From Ralstonia sp. SET104 (lineage in GTDB: Bacteria; Pseudomonadota; Gammaproteobacteria; Burkholderiales; Burkholderiaceae): 64,000 nt of DNA. The notes beneath the pieces are model-generated. The model made no database searches and was not told the DNA's origin. It saw nothing but the letters and a program-made list of their open reading frames with translations. Positions 45,871 through 53,649 of this stretch are shown here, one piece after another. The stretch is from positions 1 through 64,000 of the forward strand of contig NZ_BHVX01000011.1 of NCBI RefSeq assembly GCF_003851545.1. Direction: 5' to 3'. Both the position numbers and the translations under genes were made by a program. The stretch's first letter is position 1. Every line of letters begins with the position of its first letter.

Positions 45871-46689
45871 CTAGCCTTTGTCCGGCCTGGGCGCGTTGCC
45901 CGGCGGTTCGTGCAGGTGCTCGATGACCTGCGCCACACGGTCGCCCAGATATTTGTTGGCGGCAGTTTCGAGCGCACGCATCAGCTCGGCTTCAACCGCC
46001 ACCAGCGCCAGCGGACGAATGCGCCAGATCACGTCGACCAGACGCGGCACGTCTTCGACCGGCGGCAAGTCGCTGCCGTATTTGTCGAGTTCGCGCACGA
46101 CCATGGAGACGAGATCGTCGGCCAGCGCCTGGGTATGCGGCCGGGCACGCTCGATGATGTCGAGCACTTCGATCAGCGGGAAGCCGGCCTTCGCCATCTG
46201 GGCCCCGGCCAGCAGTGCCTTCGGGCTGCGCGCCAGATAGCCGAGGCCATCGGGTTCAAGCAGGCCAAGCGAGATGGCCCGCGCCAGCGCCTGACGCGAC
46301 ATGGCCCTGCCGAACAGCTTGGCCAGCGCCAGAAGCGAATAGTGCTTGGGCGGCTCGTCCGACCACGGGCTGGCAATGGCGGATTCGAGGCCGAGGATGG
46401 AGCGCAGGTCATGGCCTTCGACGATGGCCTTGAGCAGTTCCTGGATGTTGGCGAGCGTGTAGCCGCGCCCCAACAGGTGATTGATGAGCTTGAGCCGTCC
46501 CAGATGCGCCTGCGTGTAGATCCCCACGCGGCCGCGCCGCTCGGGCGGGTCGATCAGGCCGCGGTCCTGGTACGAGCGGACGTTGCGGACAGTGGTTTCA
46601 GCCGCGCGCGCCAGTTCATCGATGGTGAACTCGCGGGCGGGTGGGGCAGCAGGCGGACCGGCATCGCCGGTTGGTTTGCGGGCAGGCAT
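45871..46689 (-). CDS. MerR-family regulator with long C-terminal domain
   Basis: A 272-residue regulator. The N-terminal MerR domain reads FTIDELARAAETTVRNVRSY with RGLIDPPERRGRVGIYTQ (wing), near residues 21-60. A 190-residue C-terminal helical domain without obvious metal-binding cysteines follows, so an organic ligand is more likely than a metal. It is encoded convergently with the monooxygenase operon and divergently from the envelope pair; either could be its target. The ATG at 46689 has no ribosome binding site but lies 7 nt from a -10 box. Confidence 0.85.
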   Translation of the reverse strand: MPARKPTGDAGPPAAPPAREFTIDELARAAETTVRNVRSYQDRGLIDPPERRGRVGIYTQAHLGRLKLINHLLGRGYTLANIQELLKAIVEGHDLRSILGLESAIASPWSDEPPKHYSLLALAKLFGRAMSRQALARAISLGLLEPDGLGYLARSPKALLAGAQMAKAGFPLIEVLDIIERARPHTQALADDLVSMVVRELDKYGSDLPPVEDVPRLVDVIWRIRPLALVAVEAELMRALETAANKYLGDRVAQVIEHLHEPPGNAPRPDKG

Positions 46690-46696
46690 GCAAAAA

Positions 46697-46702
46697 ATTC
46701 TA
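46697..46702 (-). promoter_or_regulatory. -10 box, predicted leaderless start of MerR gene
   Basis: On the - strand TAGAAT lies exactly 7 nt upstream of the MerR ATG (46689), so transcription should start at or next to the A of ATG. No Shine-Dalgarno is present. The -35 region is poor. Confidence 0.45.
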
Positions 46703-46770
46703 CACGAGCGCGGCAAAACAACGCGCCAGTTGCCGGAGCCTTTCCGGTGCTCACGACGAGGAGGCCGTCG

Positions 46771-47946
46771 ATGTGGGACCTGACCTTGCATTACCGCAAT
46801 TTCGGCAAGAGTGCGCTCCGGGCTGCGGGCGCCGTGGTGGCGGCGCTGTTGCTGCAAAGCTGCGCCACCGCCGGCGATGGACACGGCGGCATCGAAGCCG
46901 AGAAGGCCAAACAGTTGGAAGACGCCCGCACTCAGGCACGCGCGCCGTTCCAGGCCGGCAATCTCGCCACGCGCGAAGTGCGGCCCGCCACGCTGCGCGA
47001 CTCCGGCCAGCCCGATGCGATCTCGTATCTGCGGCATGTCGATTTCCGCTTTGACGGCGGTGTCGGCTTCCAGGTCGATCAGCTCGCGCTGCGCATGGTG
47101 CCGCGTGCGCCGGGAGACCCGGTGTGGCTCGACGATGTATCGTCCTACGCGCTGCAGCCGGTGAGCGGATCGGTGCGGGTGACGGCACAGAGCATGGCCG
47201 CGCTGTTCAATACCGTGGTCTTTGCGCGCGGGTCGGGCGGGGATTCACCTCAGCCACCATTAAGGAACTTCAGCTTCTCGCTCGACGACGGCACGCTCGA
47301 CATGCGCGCCGAGATGCACCGGCGCGGCGCGTGGGTGCCGATCGAATTGCGCGGCCCGCTGGTGTTGCGTGATCCGCAGACCATCGTGTTCCGCCCCAAT
47401 GTCGTCAAAGTGCGCGGCCAAGACGCCGGTGCGCTGATGGGCGCCGCGCATATCGAGCTGGCCGATCTGCTTCCGGTCTCCACGCCCGCCGTGCAACTGA
47501 CCGGCAGCGAGATCGTCATGCAGGTGCCCAAGCTGTTTCCGCCGCCCGCGCTGGATTTAAAGCTCTCCGCCATCCGCGTCACGCGCGATGGGCTGCGCAT
47601 GCAGATCGGTGACGGCAACCCGCAGATGCCGCCGCTGGCCAACGCCGCTGACGCGCAGCGCCCGTACATCCTCTTCCGCGGCGGCGATATCCGCTTCCTG
47701 CGCTCGATGCCGATGAACGCGCGCATCGATATCGTTGTGGCAGACCCGGCCAAGCCGTTCGTATTCAACCTGTACCGCTACCGGGATCAGCTTGTGGCGG
47801 GGTCACTGCGCTTCTCGCCCGATGGGAGCATCCGCGTGCTGATGCCGTCGTTTGACACGCTCTCCGCCGCCAGGGCCACGAAAGCAACGCCGGCGGACAA
47901 CGTGGCCAAGCCCGCCCTGCAACTCGCCAAGAGGACCGCGCCATGA
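46771..47946 (+). CDS. Lipoprotein of unknown function, paralogue 1 of an envelope pair
   Basis: A 391-residue predicted lipoprotein: hydrophobic AAGAVVAALLLQSC places the lipid-bearing Cys near residue 31. The mature protein is rich in beta strands: YLRHVDFRFDGGVGFQVDQL, VSGSVRVTAQSMAALFN, and KLFPPPALDLKLSAIRVT. The same order occurs in the overlapping downstream gene, so the two are paralogues. The strand pattern, with a ...FPPP...GLxL... ending, recalls tubular lipid-binding proteins such as LmeA/DUF2993, but I cannot verify this. GAGGAGG at 46757-46763 gives a strong start. The in-frame extension back to 45910 is a shadow of the MerR gene. Confidence 0.75.
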   Translation: MWDLTLHYRNFGKSALRAAGAVVAALLLQSCATAGDGHGGIEAEKAKQLEDARTQARAPFQAGNLATREVRPATLRDSGQPDAISYLRHVDFRFDGGVGFQVDQLALRMVPRAPGDPVWLDDVSSYALQPVSGSVRVTAQSMAALFNTVVFARGSGGDSPQPPLRNFSFSLDDGTLDMRAEMHRRGAWVPIELRGPLVLRDPQTIVFRPNVVKVRGQDAGALMGAAHIELADLLPVSTPAVQLTGSEIVMQVPKLFPPPALDLKLSAIRVTRDGLRMQIGDGNPQMPPLANAADAQRPYILFRGGDIRFLRSMPMNARIDIVVADPAKPFVFNLYRYRDQLVAGSLRFSPDGSIRVLMPSFDTLSAARATKATPADNVAKPALQLAKRTAP

Positions 47947-49016
47947 TCGTCCCCGCCTTCGCTCTCGCTGCTTTGATGGTGCGCCTGGCATTGGTGTCGC
48001 TCGGCTTGGCCGGCCTCCTGGCCAGCGCGCTCGCCCGCGCCGCAGAGCCCCCGATGGCCAGCGCCCAGCACAAGGAGTGGACCAGCGTGCGCCAGCAGTG
48101 GGCGCAGCGCTGCGATCCGTCTTCCGGTGCACCCAATGCCAGCGGCCCCGCCGTTGCGCGCGACTCGGGCACCGCACCGCCCGTCGTGCAGATGCGCGAT
48201 GTGGATTTCCGCATTACCGGCAACATCGGCTTTCACGTGCACCAGCTCACCGCGCAACTCGTGCCGCATAAGCCGGGGCAGCCTGTCGACATGGACGACC
48301 CCGGCCAGTTCGACATCCGCATCCTCGGCGGCGAAGTGACGGTGCCAAAGGATTCGCTCGACGCGCTGTTCAATCGGTATCTGCTGGATTACTCCCCGCG
48401 CTCGCTCAATGCGCTGTCGCTCACGCCGGGCGACGGCGTGCTCGACGTATCGGGCGGGCTCAAGCTGCGCAACCATTTTCCGGGCGTGTGGCTGCCGTTC
48501 GGCATGCGCGGCACATTGGCGCTCAAGGAATCGCGTTATCTCGTCTATACGCCCACCGAGGCCCGCGTGATGGGCATTCAAACGCTGGCGCTGCTCAAGG
48601 GGATGGGGCTGGAGTTGTCGCAGCTTGCGCCGCTCAATCGCACCGGCGCCAAGCTGGAGGGCAATGACATGGTGCTGGACCAATACACAGTGTTCCCGCC
48701 GCCGCGCCTGGTCGGCCGGATGAAAACGGCGCGTGTTACGCCCGATGGGCTGGTGCTCAGCTTCGGCCCCGCGCCCGCTACGTGCGCGCCCGCGCCAACC
48801 GACGCCGCCAGCCGCATCTGGATCCAATCCGGCGACCTGAAGATGTACAACGTGCTGGTGACCAACAGCCGCGTGCTCGTCACCGATACATCGACGCGCG
48901 GGCCGCTGCGCTTCGACCTGTATCACTACCGCGAGGCCGCCGCGCGCGGCACCACGCACATGGATGCAGACGGCACGCTGCGCGTCGACCTCGCGCCGGC
49001 AGCGGCCCTCCAGTAA
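47943..49016 (+). CDS. Exported protein, paralogue 2 of the envelope pair
   Basis: A 357-residue exported protein, ATGA-overlapped with the lipoprotein gene. The signal peptide (LALVSLGLAGLLASALARAA) lacks a lipobox, so it should be soluble in the periplasm. Shared blocks with its partner are QMRDVDFRITGNIGFHVHQL, LGGEVTVPKDSLDALFN, YTVFPPPRLVGRMKTARVT and the end pattern FDLYHYRE. One partner anchored and one soluble suggests they work together, perhaps moving or sensing a hydrophobic compound. Function unknown. Confidence 0.76.
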   Translation: MIVPAFALAALMVRLALVSLGLAGLLASALARAAEPPMASAQHKEWTSVRQQWAQRCDPSSGAPNASGPAVARDSGTAPPVVQMRDVDFRITGNIGFHVHQLTAQLVPHKPGQPVDMDDPGQFDIRILGGEVTVPKDSLDALFNRYLLDYSPRSLNALSLTPGDGVLDVSGGLKLRNHFPGVWLPFGMRGTLALKESRYLVYTPTEARVMGIQTLALLKGMGLELSQLAPLNRTGAKLEGNDMVLDQYTVFPPPRLVGRMKTARVTPDGLVLSFGPAPATCAPAPTDAASRIWIQSGDLKMYNVLVTNSRVLVTDTSTRGPLRFDLYHYREAAARGTTHMDADGTLRVDLAPAAALQ

Positions 49017-49032
49017 CGCCGTCGTCAGCGCA

Positions 49033-49446
49033 TTACTTCTGGCAGACAGCGTGCAGGATCGCCTCGCCCTCTGAGCGCGGCACGACGGCTTCCCAGCGGG
49101 GGCCGTCGACGTTTTTGGTGAGCACCGTGGCGTGCTGCCCGTCCTGGATCAGCGCGCTGACCGGCAGGATGCGCCCCTCCTTGCAGTCGTAGACGGACGT
49201 GCGCGTGTCGTACTGATACGCCTTGCCGTCTGAGAGCTTGCGCGGCGCGTCATAGGCGTCGCGCGTCGTGGCGCGTACGGTGCCATCCTTGTTGTGCTCG
49301 ATGGAGTCTTTGTCCAGATAGAGCGAGCCGCCGTTGTCGGCCAGCGGGGCGAGCTTGACCCAGTTGTCGGCCGCCATGGCCGTCGAGCCACCGATTGCCA
49401 GCGCAGCAGCTACCCAGTAGATCAGCGTCGTTCGTTCCGTTCGCAT
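49033..49446 (-). CDS. Surface-adhesin protein E-like
   Basis: A 137-residue exported protein with a signal peptide ending in AMA and a compact beta-rich domain. SLYLDKDSI near residue 41, the TRTSVYDCKEGR block and a C-terminal VCQK provide two cysteines that probably form a disulfide. These fit the surface-adhesin E (PF16747) family, short periplasmic or surface proteins common in Burkholderiales, mostly uncharacterised. It is convergent with the envelope pair. Confidence 0.72.
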   Translation of the reverse strand: MRTERTTLIYWVAAALAIGGSTAMAADNWVKLAPLADNGGSLYLDKDSIEHNKDGTVRATTRDAYDAPRKLSDGKAYQYDTRTSVYDCKEGRILPVSALIQDGQHATVLTKNVDGPRWEAVVPRSEGEAILHAVCQK

Positions 49447-49574
49447 TGCAACCTCCGTTTGCCTCGTTGCACAGACGTATGCGGAGCAATGCAGGATGGT
49501 TGCATCGTTCTCCGCACATCAGAGATGGTCATAGCAAACGGCATGCCGCGCGTGCCACTGCCGCGGCAAGCAGC

Positions 49575-49600
49575 AAAAAGGCCCGCACGGGGCGGGCCTT
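49575..49600 (-). terminator. Terminator of the cytochrome c gene
   Basis: Read leftward, AAGGCCCGC and GCGGGCCTT form a 9-bp stem with a 5-nt loop followed by a T-run. It lies about 28 bp after the cytochrome stop. Confidence 0.8.
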
Positions 49601-49627
49601 CAGGGATGCGCGAAAACGCGGCTTCGC

Positions 49628-50485
49628 TTACTTGGCGGCAGCGGCCATGTAATCAACGGCGGCCTTCACATCGTCGTCAGAACCGGAGTAGGTGCCCTTG
49701 GGCGGCATCGCACCCTTGCCGTGCAGTGCAATGTCGTACATCTTGGCCTTGCCTTCGGCAATACGCGGAGCCCAAGCAGCCTTGTCGCCAAACTTCGGCG
49801 CGCCAGCCATGCCAGCGGCGTGACACATCTGGCAGGTCGAGTCGTAGACCTTCTTGCCGACTTCGCCTGCGGAGGCTTGCGGGGCCGCAGCAGCAGCCGG
49901 CGCTGCCGGGGCGGCAGCAGCGGGGGCCGCGGCGCCCGGAGCCGGCGCAGCAGCAGGGGCCGGTGCAGCGCCAGCCGGTGCGGCCGGTTCCTGCAGCTTG
50001 CCGCCGCCGGAGTTGGCCATGTAGACAATGGCGCGTTCGATTTCGTAGTCGCTCACGTCATCCGGCGACGTGCCGCCGCGAGCGGGCATGCCGCCCTTGC
50101 CGGCCAGCGCCACCTTCGTCAGGCCATCCAGGCCTTGCGACAGGCGCGGGCCCCAGCTTGCCGCATCGCCAAACTTGGGCGCACCGGCCACACCTGCCGC
50201 GTGGCAGGTCGCGCAGACTTCCTTATACAGCTGCTCGCCCGTCTTGAAGACGCGCGGCGCGTTCGGGTCTTTCAGCTCGAGTCGCGCAACAGGCTTGATG
50301 CGATCGTTGACGGCCTCTTCCGACATGCCGGAGCCGCCAGCGCCTTCCTTGGCGCCCAGGCCAACGTAATTGGCCAGCAGGATGATGATGAGAATGGGAA
50401 CGACAAAGGCGGCGATCACCGCGATGATCAGCTGCTTGGGGGTCTTGATCAGAGGCTCGTGTTCGTCGTGTTGCGCGTCGCTCAT
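49628..50485 (-). CDS. Membrane-anchored dihaem cytochrome c5
   Basis: A 285-residue c-type cytochrome. An uncleaved membrane anchor (LIIAVIAAFVVPILIIILLA, residues 19-38) is followed by haem domain 1 (CATCH at 91-95), an Ala/Pro linker of about 35 residues, and haem domain 2 (CQMCH). The two domains are near copies: both contain CHAAG..AGAPKFGD, then W.PR and a GKG.MP..G segment with the Met ligand. Such proteins carry electrons to terminal oxidases in the periplasm. I start at ATG 50485; a TTG two codons earlier is unlikely. A TATAAT box lies about 190 bp upstream. Confidence 0.9.
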   Translation of the reverse strand: MSDAQHDEHEPLIKTPKQLIIAVIAAFVVPILIIILLANYVGLGAKEGAGGSGMSEEAVNDRIKPVARLELKDPNAPRVFKTGEQLYKEVCATCHAAGVAGAPKFGDAASWGPRLSQGLDGLTKVALAGKGGMPARGGTSPDDVSDYEIERAIVYMANSGGGKLQEPAAPAGAAPAPAAAPAPGAAAPAAAAPAAPAAAAAPQASAGEVGKKVYDSTCQMCHAAGMAGAPKFGDKAAWAPRIAEGKAKMYDIALHGKGAMPPKGTYSGSDDDVKAAVDYMAAAAK

Positions 50486-50673
50486 GCTCAACTCTCAGGA
50501 TGGTGAAACCGCTCTTGGAGCCCTCAGAGCGCCGCTGGCAAGGTCACGAGCATCGCCGGCAGTGCGTGGGGGCCGCATTGGATCGTGATGAGGGCAGGAA
50601 GACCGTGGCAATTCAATTGCCGCGTCGGCCCAAACAGACCTGTCCCCGTCTTTCTTCTGGCAAATAACGCGCG

Positions 50674-50702
50674 ATTATATCCGCAATGCTTAGGCCTTTG
50701 AC
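50674..50702 (-). promoter_or_regulatory. Leftward promoter upstream of cytochrome c
   Basis: On the - strand a perfect TATAAT (50679-50674) is preceded at 17 bp by GTCAAA (50702-50697), a weak -35. It would transcribe the cytochrome gene with a leader of about 180 nt. The remainder of the 50486-50866 spacer shows no other gene. Confidence 0.5.
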
Positions 50703-50801
50703 ACGCGGGACAGCCCTAGGCGCCGCTTTTCGACTTGCGTCAAAAACCCAACGGAACGTTGCGCCAGCGCGCCTCGTACCGGTGCGTTCACGGGCGCGCG
50801 A

Positions 50802-50830
50802 TGGACGCTTGACCCCAAATGCGCTATCCT
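50802..50830 (+). promoter_or_regulatory. Probable tRNA-Arg promoter
   Basis: TGGACG (50802-50807), 17 bp, then TATCCT (50825-50830). It is followed by a GC-rich discriminator, as usual for stable-RNA promoters, 36 bp before the tRNA. Confidence 0.5.
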
Positions 50831-50866
50831 GCGGGGCTTCTCTTTCGGTGCGTTCTGTGCCGATGT

Positions 50867-50942
50867 GCGCCCGTAGCTCAATGGATAGAGTACTGCCCTC
50901 CGAAGGCAGGGGTTGCTGGTTCGATCCCAGCCGGGCGCGCCA
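50867..50942 (+). tRNA. tRNA-Arg(CCG)
   Basis: A 76-nt cloverleaf with the CCA tail encoded. The acceptor stem GCGCCCG pairs with CGGGCGC. The anticodon arm is CTGCC-CTCCGAA-GGCAG, anticodon CCG, reading the Arg codon CGG. The T-loop TTCGATC is canonical. No duplicated 3' end or integrase is visible nearby. Confidence 0.97.
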
Positions 50943-51159
50943 AGCCTGACAACGCTTCGCAGTACCTTCCCCTCTCCCTGCCCTACCGACTGTAGCTAAA
51001 TTGCAGCTAACGCCACAGTTTTTCCCGCCAGAACTGCGCTTCTGCCGCAACATGCCGGTTTGCCCGTTTCCAAACGCTATTCAGTCCTTCCAGCATTTTT
51101 CGATTCGTCGATCGCGCTGCGGGCACGCTGAAACATAGCCACCCATCAGGAGTCGACCC
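50943..51159 (+). other. tRNA-hisC spacer, no gene supported
   Basis: A 217-bp spacer. The lower GC content than neighbouring genes is noticeable around 51000-51110. A leftward open frame here is rich in Trp and basic residues and could be an eroded gene, but I recognise no family and do not call it. An AGGAG precedes hisC. Confidence 0.35.
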
Positions 51160-52227
51160 ATGAGCCGTTACTGGAGCGATATCGTTCAGCAGCTTGTGCC
51201 CTACGTGCCGGGCGAACAACCGGCCATCGCGCGGCCCATCAAGCTCAACACCAATGAGAACCCGTACCCACCGTCACCACGCGTGGTGGCGGCAATCTCT
51301 GCGGAACTGGGCGACACGGGCGACAACCTGCGCCGCTATCCAGATCCGTTGTCGCGCCGGTTGCGCGAAACGGTGGCCGCCCAAGTCGGCCTGAAGCCTG
51401 AGCAGGTCTTCGCAGGCAACGGTTCAGACGAAGTGCTGGCGCATGTCTTTCAGGCGCTGCTCAAGCACGACAAGCCGCTGCGCTTTCCTGACATCTCGTA
51501 CAGCTTCTATCCGACCTACGCGCGGCTGTACGGCGTGCACTGCGAAGTGGTGCCCCTGGCGGATGATTTCTCCATCCGCGCAGATGACTATCTTGGCGAT
51601 GCGGGCGGCGTGCTGTTCCCGAACCCCAACGCGCCGACCGGTCATGCGCTGCCGCTGGCGGAGATCGAACGGATCGTCGCTGCGAACCCGTCGTCGGTGG
51701 TCGTGGTGGACGAGGCCTATGTGGATTTCGGCGCCAGTTCCGCCATTGCGCTCATCGAGCGCTACCCGAACCTGCTCGTTGTGCACACGACGTCGAAGTC
51801 GCGTTCGCTGGCCGGCATGCGCGTTGGCTTCGCGTTCGGGCATGCGGCGCTCATCGAAGCGCTCAATCGCGTGAAGGACAGCTTCAATTCGTACCCGCTG
51901 GACCGTCTCGCGCAGGCCGCCGCCCAAGCGGCTTATGAAGACGACGCGTACTTTCGCGCCACGTGCGCGCGCGTGGTTGCGAGCCGCGCGCGGTTGACGC
52001 AATCACTGCAGTCGCTGGGGTTCGAGGTGGTGCCGTCAATGGCGAACTTCGTCTTCGCGCGACACCCGGCCCACGACGCAGCAACGCTGGCGGCACGCCT
52101 GAAAGACCAGGCCATCTTTGTGCGCCACTTCAAGCTGCCGCGCATCGATCAGCATCTGCGCATCACTGTTGGCACCGACGATGAATGCGACGCATTCTTA
52201 AAGGCGCTGCAAGGTCTGCTGGCGTAA
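51160..52227 (+). CDS. hisC: Histidinol-phosphate aminotransferase HisC
   Basis: A 355-residue PLP-dependent class I/II aminotransferase converting imidazole-acetol phosphate and glutamate to histidinol phosphate and 2-oxoglutarate. Motifs are [12 protein letters not shown] (residue about 29), [21 protein letters not shown] and the PLP-lysine in [17 protein letters not shown]. It stands apart from other his genes, so it is probably a second HisC-type paralogue that may also use aromatic amino acids. TCAGGAG precedes the ATG. Confidence 0.92.
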   Translation: MSRYWSDIVQQLVPYVPGEQPAIARPIKLNTNENPYPPSPRVVAAISAELGDTGDNLRRYPDPLSRRLRETVAAQVGLKPEQVFAGNGSDEVLAHVFQALLKHDKPLRFPDISYSFYPTYARLYGVHCEVVPLADDFSIRADDYLGDAGGVLFPNPNAPTGHALPLAEIERIVAANPSSVVVVDEAYVDFGASSAIALIERYPNLLVVHTTSKSRSLAGMRVGFAFGHAALIEALNRVKDSFNSYPLDRLAQAAAQAAYEDDAYFRATCARVVASRARLTQSLQSLGFEVVPSMANFVFARHPAHDAATLAARLKDQAIFVRHFKLPRIDQHLRITVGTDDECDAFLKALQGLLA

Positions 52228-52552
52228 GCATTTACACACGTGCGGCAAATTGCCACCGGGTTGACCAGCCATTCGGGGGGCCACGCTCGCGCTGATGTCT
52301 GCCTCCTTCAACCACACGGTGCGCCCGCGGCATTGCCCTGTGTGGATGGAAGGCCACGAAAGCAAGCGATTGCTGCACTCAGGTATGCGGAACATTGACC
52401 ATGAGCAGATGCCGCCGGCCGATTGCTGTGCCAGAATGCACGAGCGGGAAAATGGCGCGCCGACGCCGTCCGCTGTCCCATAGGGCAAGCCTGCGCAATG
52501 CACGGGCGCAGCACGGGACGCCACACAACACACTCCCACAAAAGGAATCAGC
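52228..52552. other. Spacer between hisC and the HiPIP gene
   Basis: A 325-bp gap without a supportable gene. It should contain the promoter of the iron-sulfur protein gene; I see no hexamer pair good enough to name. AAAGGAATC before 52553 is its ribosome binding site. Confidence 0.4.
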
Positions 52553-52864
52553 ATGTCCAATCGTCGTCAATTCCTGAAGAGCATCCCGATCGTGGCCGCC
52601 GCGGGCGCCGTCATGTCGATGTCGGACCTGGCCCTGGCTGCACCGATGGTGGCGGAAGCCGATCCGCAAGCCAAGGCACTGGGCTACGTGGCTGACACCA
52701 CCAAGGCCGACAAGGCCAAGTTCCCGAAGCACACGCCGGATCAGCACTGCGGCAACTGCGCCCTGTACCAAGGCGGTACGGCAGCGCAAGGCGGCTGCCC
52801 GCTGTTTGCCGGCAAGGATGTCGCCAACAAGGGTTGGTGCAGCGCCTGGGCCAAGAAAGCCTAA
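52553..52864 (+). CDS. High-potential iron-sulfur protein (HiPIP)
   Basis: A 103-residue periplasmic electron carrier with one [4Fe-4S] cluster. The twin-arginine signal (NRRQFLKSIPIVAAAG) fits export of a folded cluster protein. The four ligands are in CGNCALYQG, GGCPLFAGKDV and GWCSAWAKK, the standard HiPIP spacing. It may donate to a cytochrome oxidase or reaction partner in the periplasm. It is monocistronic, ended by a strong terminator. Confidence 0.95.
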   Translation: MSNRRQFLKSIPIVAAAGAVMSMSDLALAAPMVAEADPQAKALGYVADTTKADKAKFPKHTPDQHCGNCALYQGGTAAQGGCPLFAGKDVANKGWCSAWAKKA

Positions 52865-52883
52865 GCGACTGAGCATCAACGCA

Positions 52884-52907
52884 ACGGACCCTTCGGGGTC
52901 CGTTTTT
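52884..52907 (+). terminator. Rho-independent terminator with UUCG loop
   Basis: ACGGACCC-TTCG-GGGTCCGT is an 8-bp stem with a stable UUCG tetraloop and a T-run, 19 bp after the HiPIP stop. Confidence 0.93.
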
Positions 52908-52922
52908 CATGGGCGCTCGCTC

Positions 52923-52928
52923 TACAAT
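52923..52928 (+). promoter_or_regulatory. -10 box, predicted leaderless start of kdpE
   Basis: TACAAT lies exactly 7 nt upstream of the kdpE ATG (52936), which has no Shine-Dalgarno. Transcription would begin at the start codon. The -35 region overlaps the preceding terminator and is poor. Confidence 0.45.
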
Positions 52929-52935
52929 GCGTGCC

Positions 52936-53631
52936 ATGCCGTTCACATTCACGCCCACCGTCCTCGTCATCGACGACGAGCCGCACATCCGCCGCTTCGT
53001 GCGCGCTGCGTTGGAGGAAGAAGGCTGCGAAGTCCACGAAGCCGACCGCGTTGAACGCGGCCTGATCGAGGCCGGAACGCGCCAGCCTGATGCGGTCATC
53101 CTTGATCTCGGCCTGCCTGATGGAGATGGCATGCGGTTGATCCGCGAGCTGCGCACCTGGACGGAGGTGCCGGTGCTGGTGCTCTCTGCCCGCGTGGATG
53201 AGCGCGACAAGATCGACGCCCTTGATGCCGGCGCTGATGATTACCTGACCAAGCCCTTTGGCGTTGGCGAGTTGATTGCACGCTTGCGCGTGCTGCTGCG
53301 CCGACACGCCAAGCGCGGCGAAGACGGCGGCAGCATCATCCGCTTTGGCGAGGTGGAAGTCGACCTGGCGCGGCGCCTGGTCAGCCGCAACGGCGAGGCG
53401 TTGCATCTCACGCCAATCGAATACCGGTTGCTGGCCGTGCTGCTCGGCCGGCGCGGCACGGTGATGACGCACCGCGAACTGCTGCGCGAAGTCTGGGGCC
53501 CCGCGCATTCCGACAGCAGCCACTATCTGCGCATCTACATGGGCCATCTGCGCCACAAGCTGGAGCGCGACCCGGCGCGGCCCGAGCACCTGCTGACCGA
53601 AGTCGGCGTCGGGTACCGCTTTACCGCTTGA
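52936..53631 (+). CDS. kdpE: KdpE-like OmpR-family response regulator, alone
   Basis: A 231-residue response regulator. The receiver has acidic residues DDEPHIRRF and phospho-acceptor Asp57 in AVILDLGLPDGDG. ARVDERDKIDALDAGADDYL followed by TKPFGVGELIARLR is the KdpE type. The C-terminal winged helix ends HLLTEVGVGYRFTA. KdpE normally follows kdpFABC and kdpD, inducing K+ uptake at low potassium. None of these genes is present beside it: upstream is a terminated HiPIP gene and downstream a convergent binding protein. The start could also be ATG 52927. Confidence 0.87.
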   Translation: MPFTFTPTVLVIDDEPHIRRFVRAALEEEGCEVHEADRVERGLIEAGTRQPDAVILDLGLPDGDGMRLIRELRTWTEVPVLVLSARVDERDKIDALDAGADDYLTKPFGVGELIARLRVLLRRHAKRGEDGGSIIRFGEVEVDLARRLVSRNGEALHLTPIEYRLLAVLLGRRGTVMTHRELLREVWGPAHSDSSHYLRIYMGHLRHKLERDPARPEHLLTEVGVGYRFTA

Positions 53632-53649
53632 AACAGCTCAGGCGCAGGC

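Noticed and set aside
45910-46770. N-terminal extension of the lipoprotein frame
   Set aside because: Overlaps the MerR gene on the other strand; the strong GAGGAGG and lipoprotein signal at 46771 define the start.
49860-50010. Ala/Pro-coding repetitive DNA as a separate repeat element
   Set aside because: It is the codon-biased linker of the dihaem cytochrome, not an independent repeat.
50867-51159. tRNA-Arg as an integration site for a mobile element
   Set aside because: No integrase and no second copy of the tRNA 3' end in the window; the adjacent leftward frame has no recognisable family.
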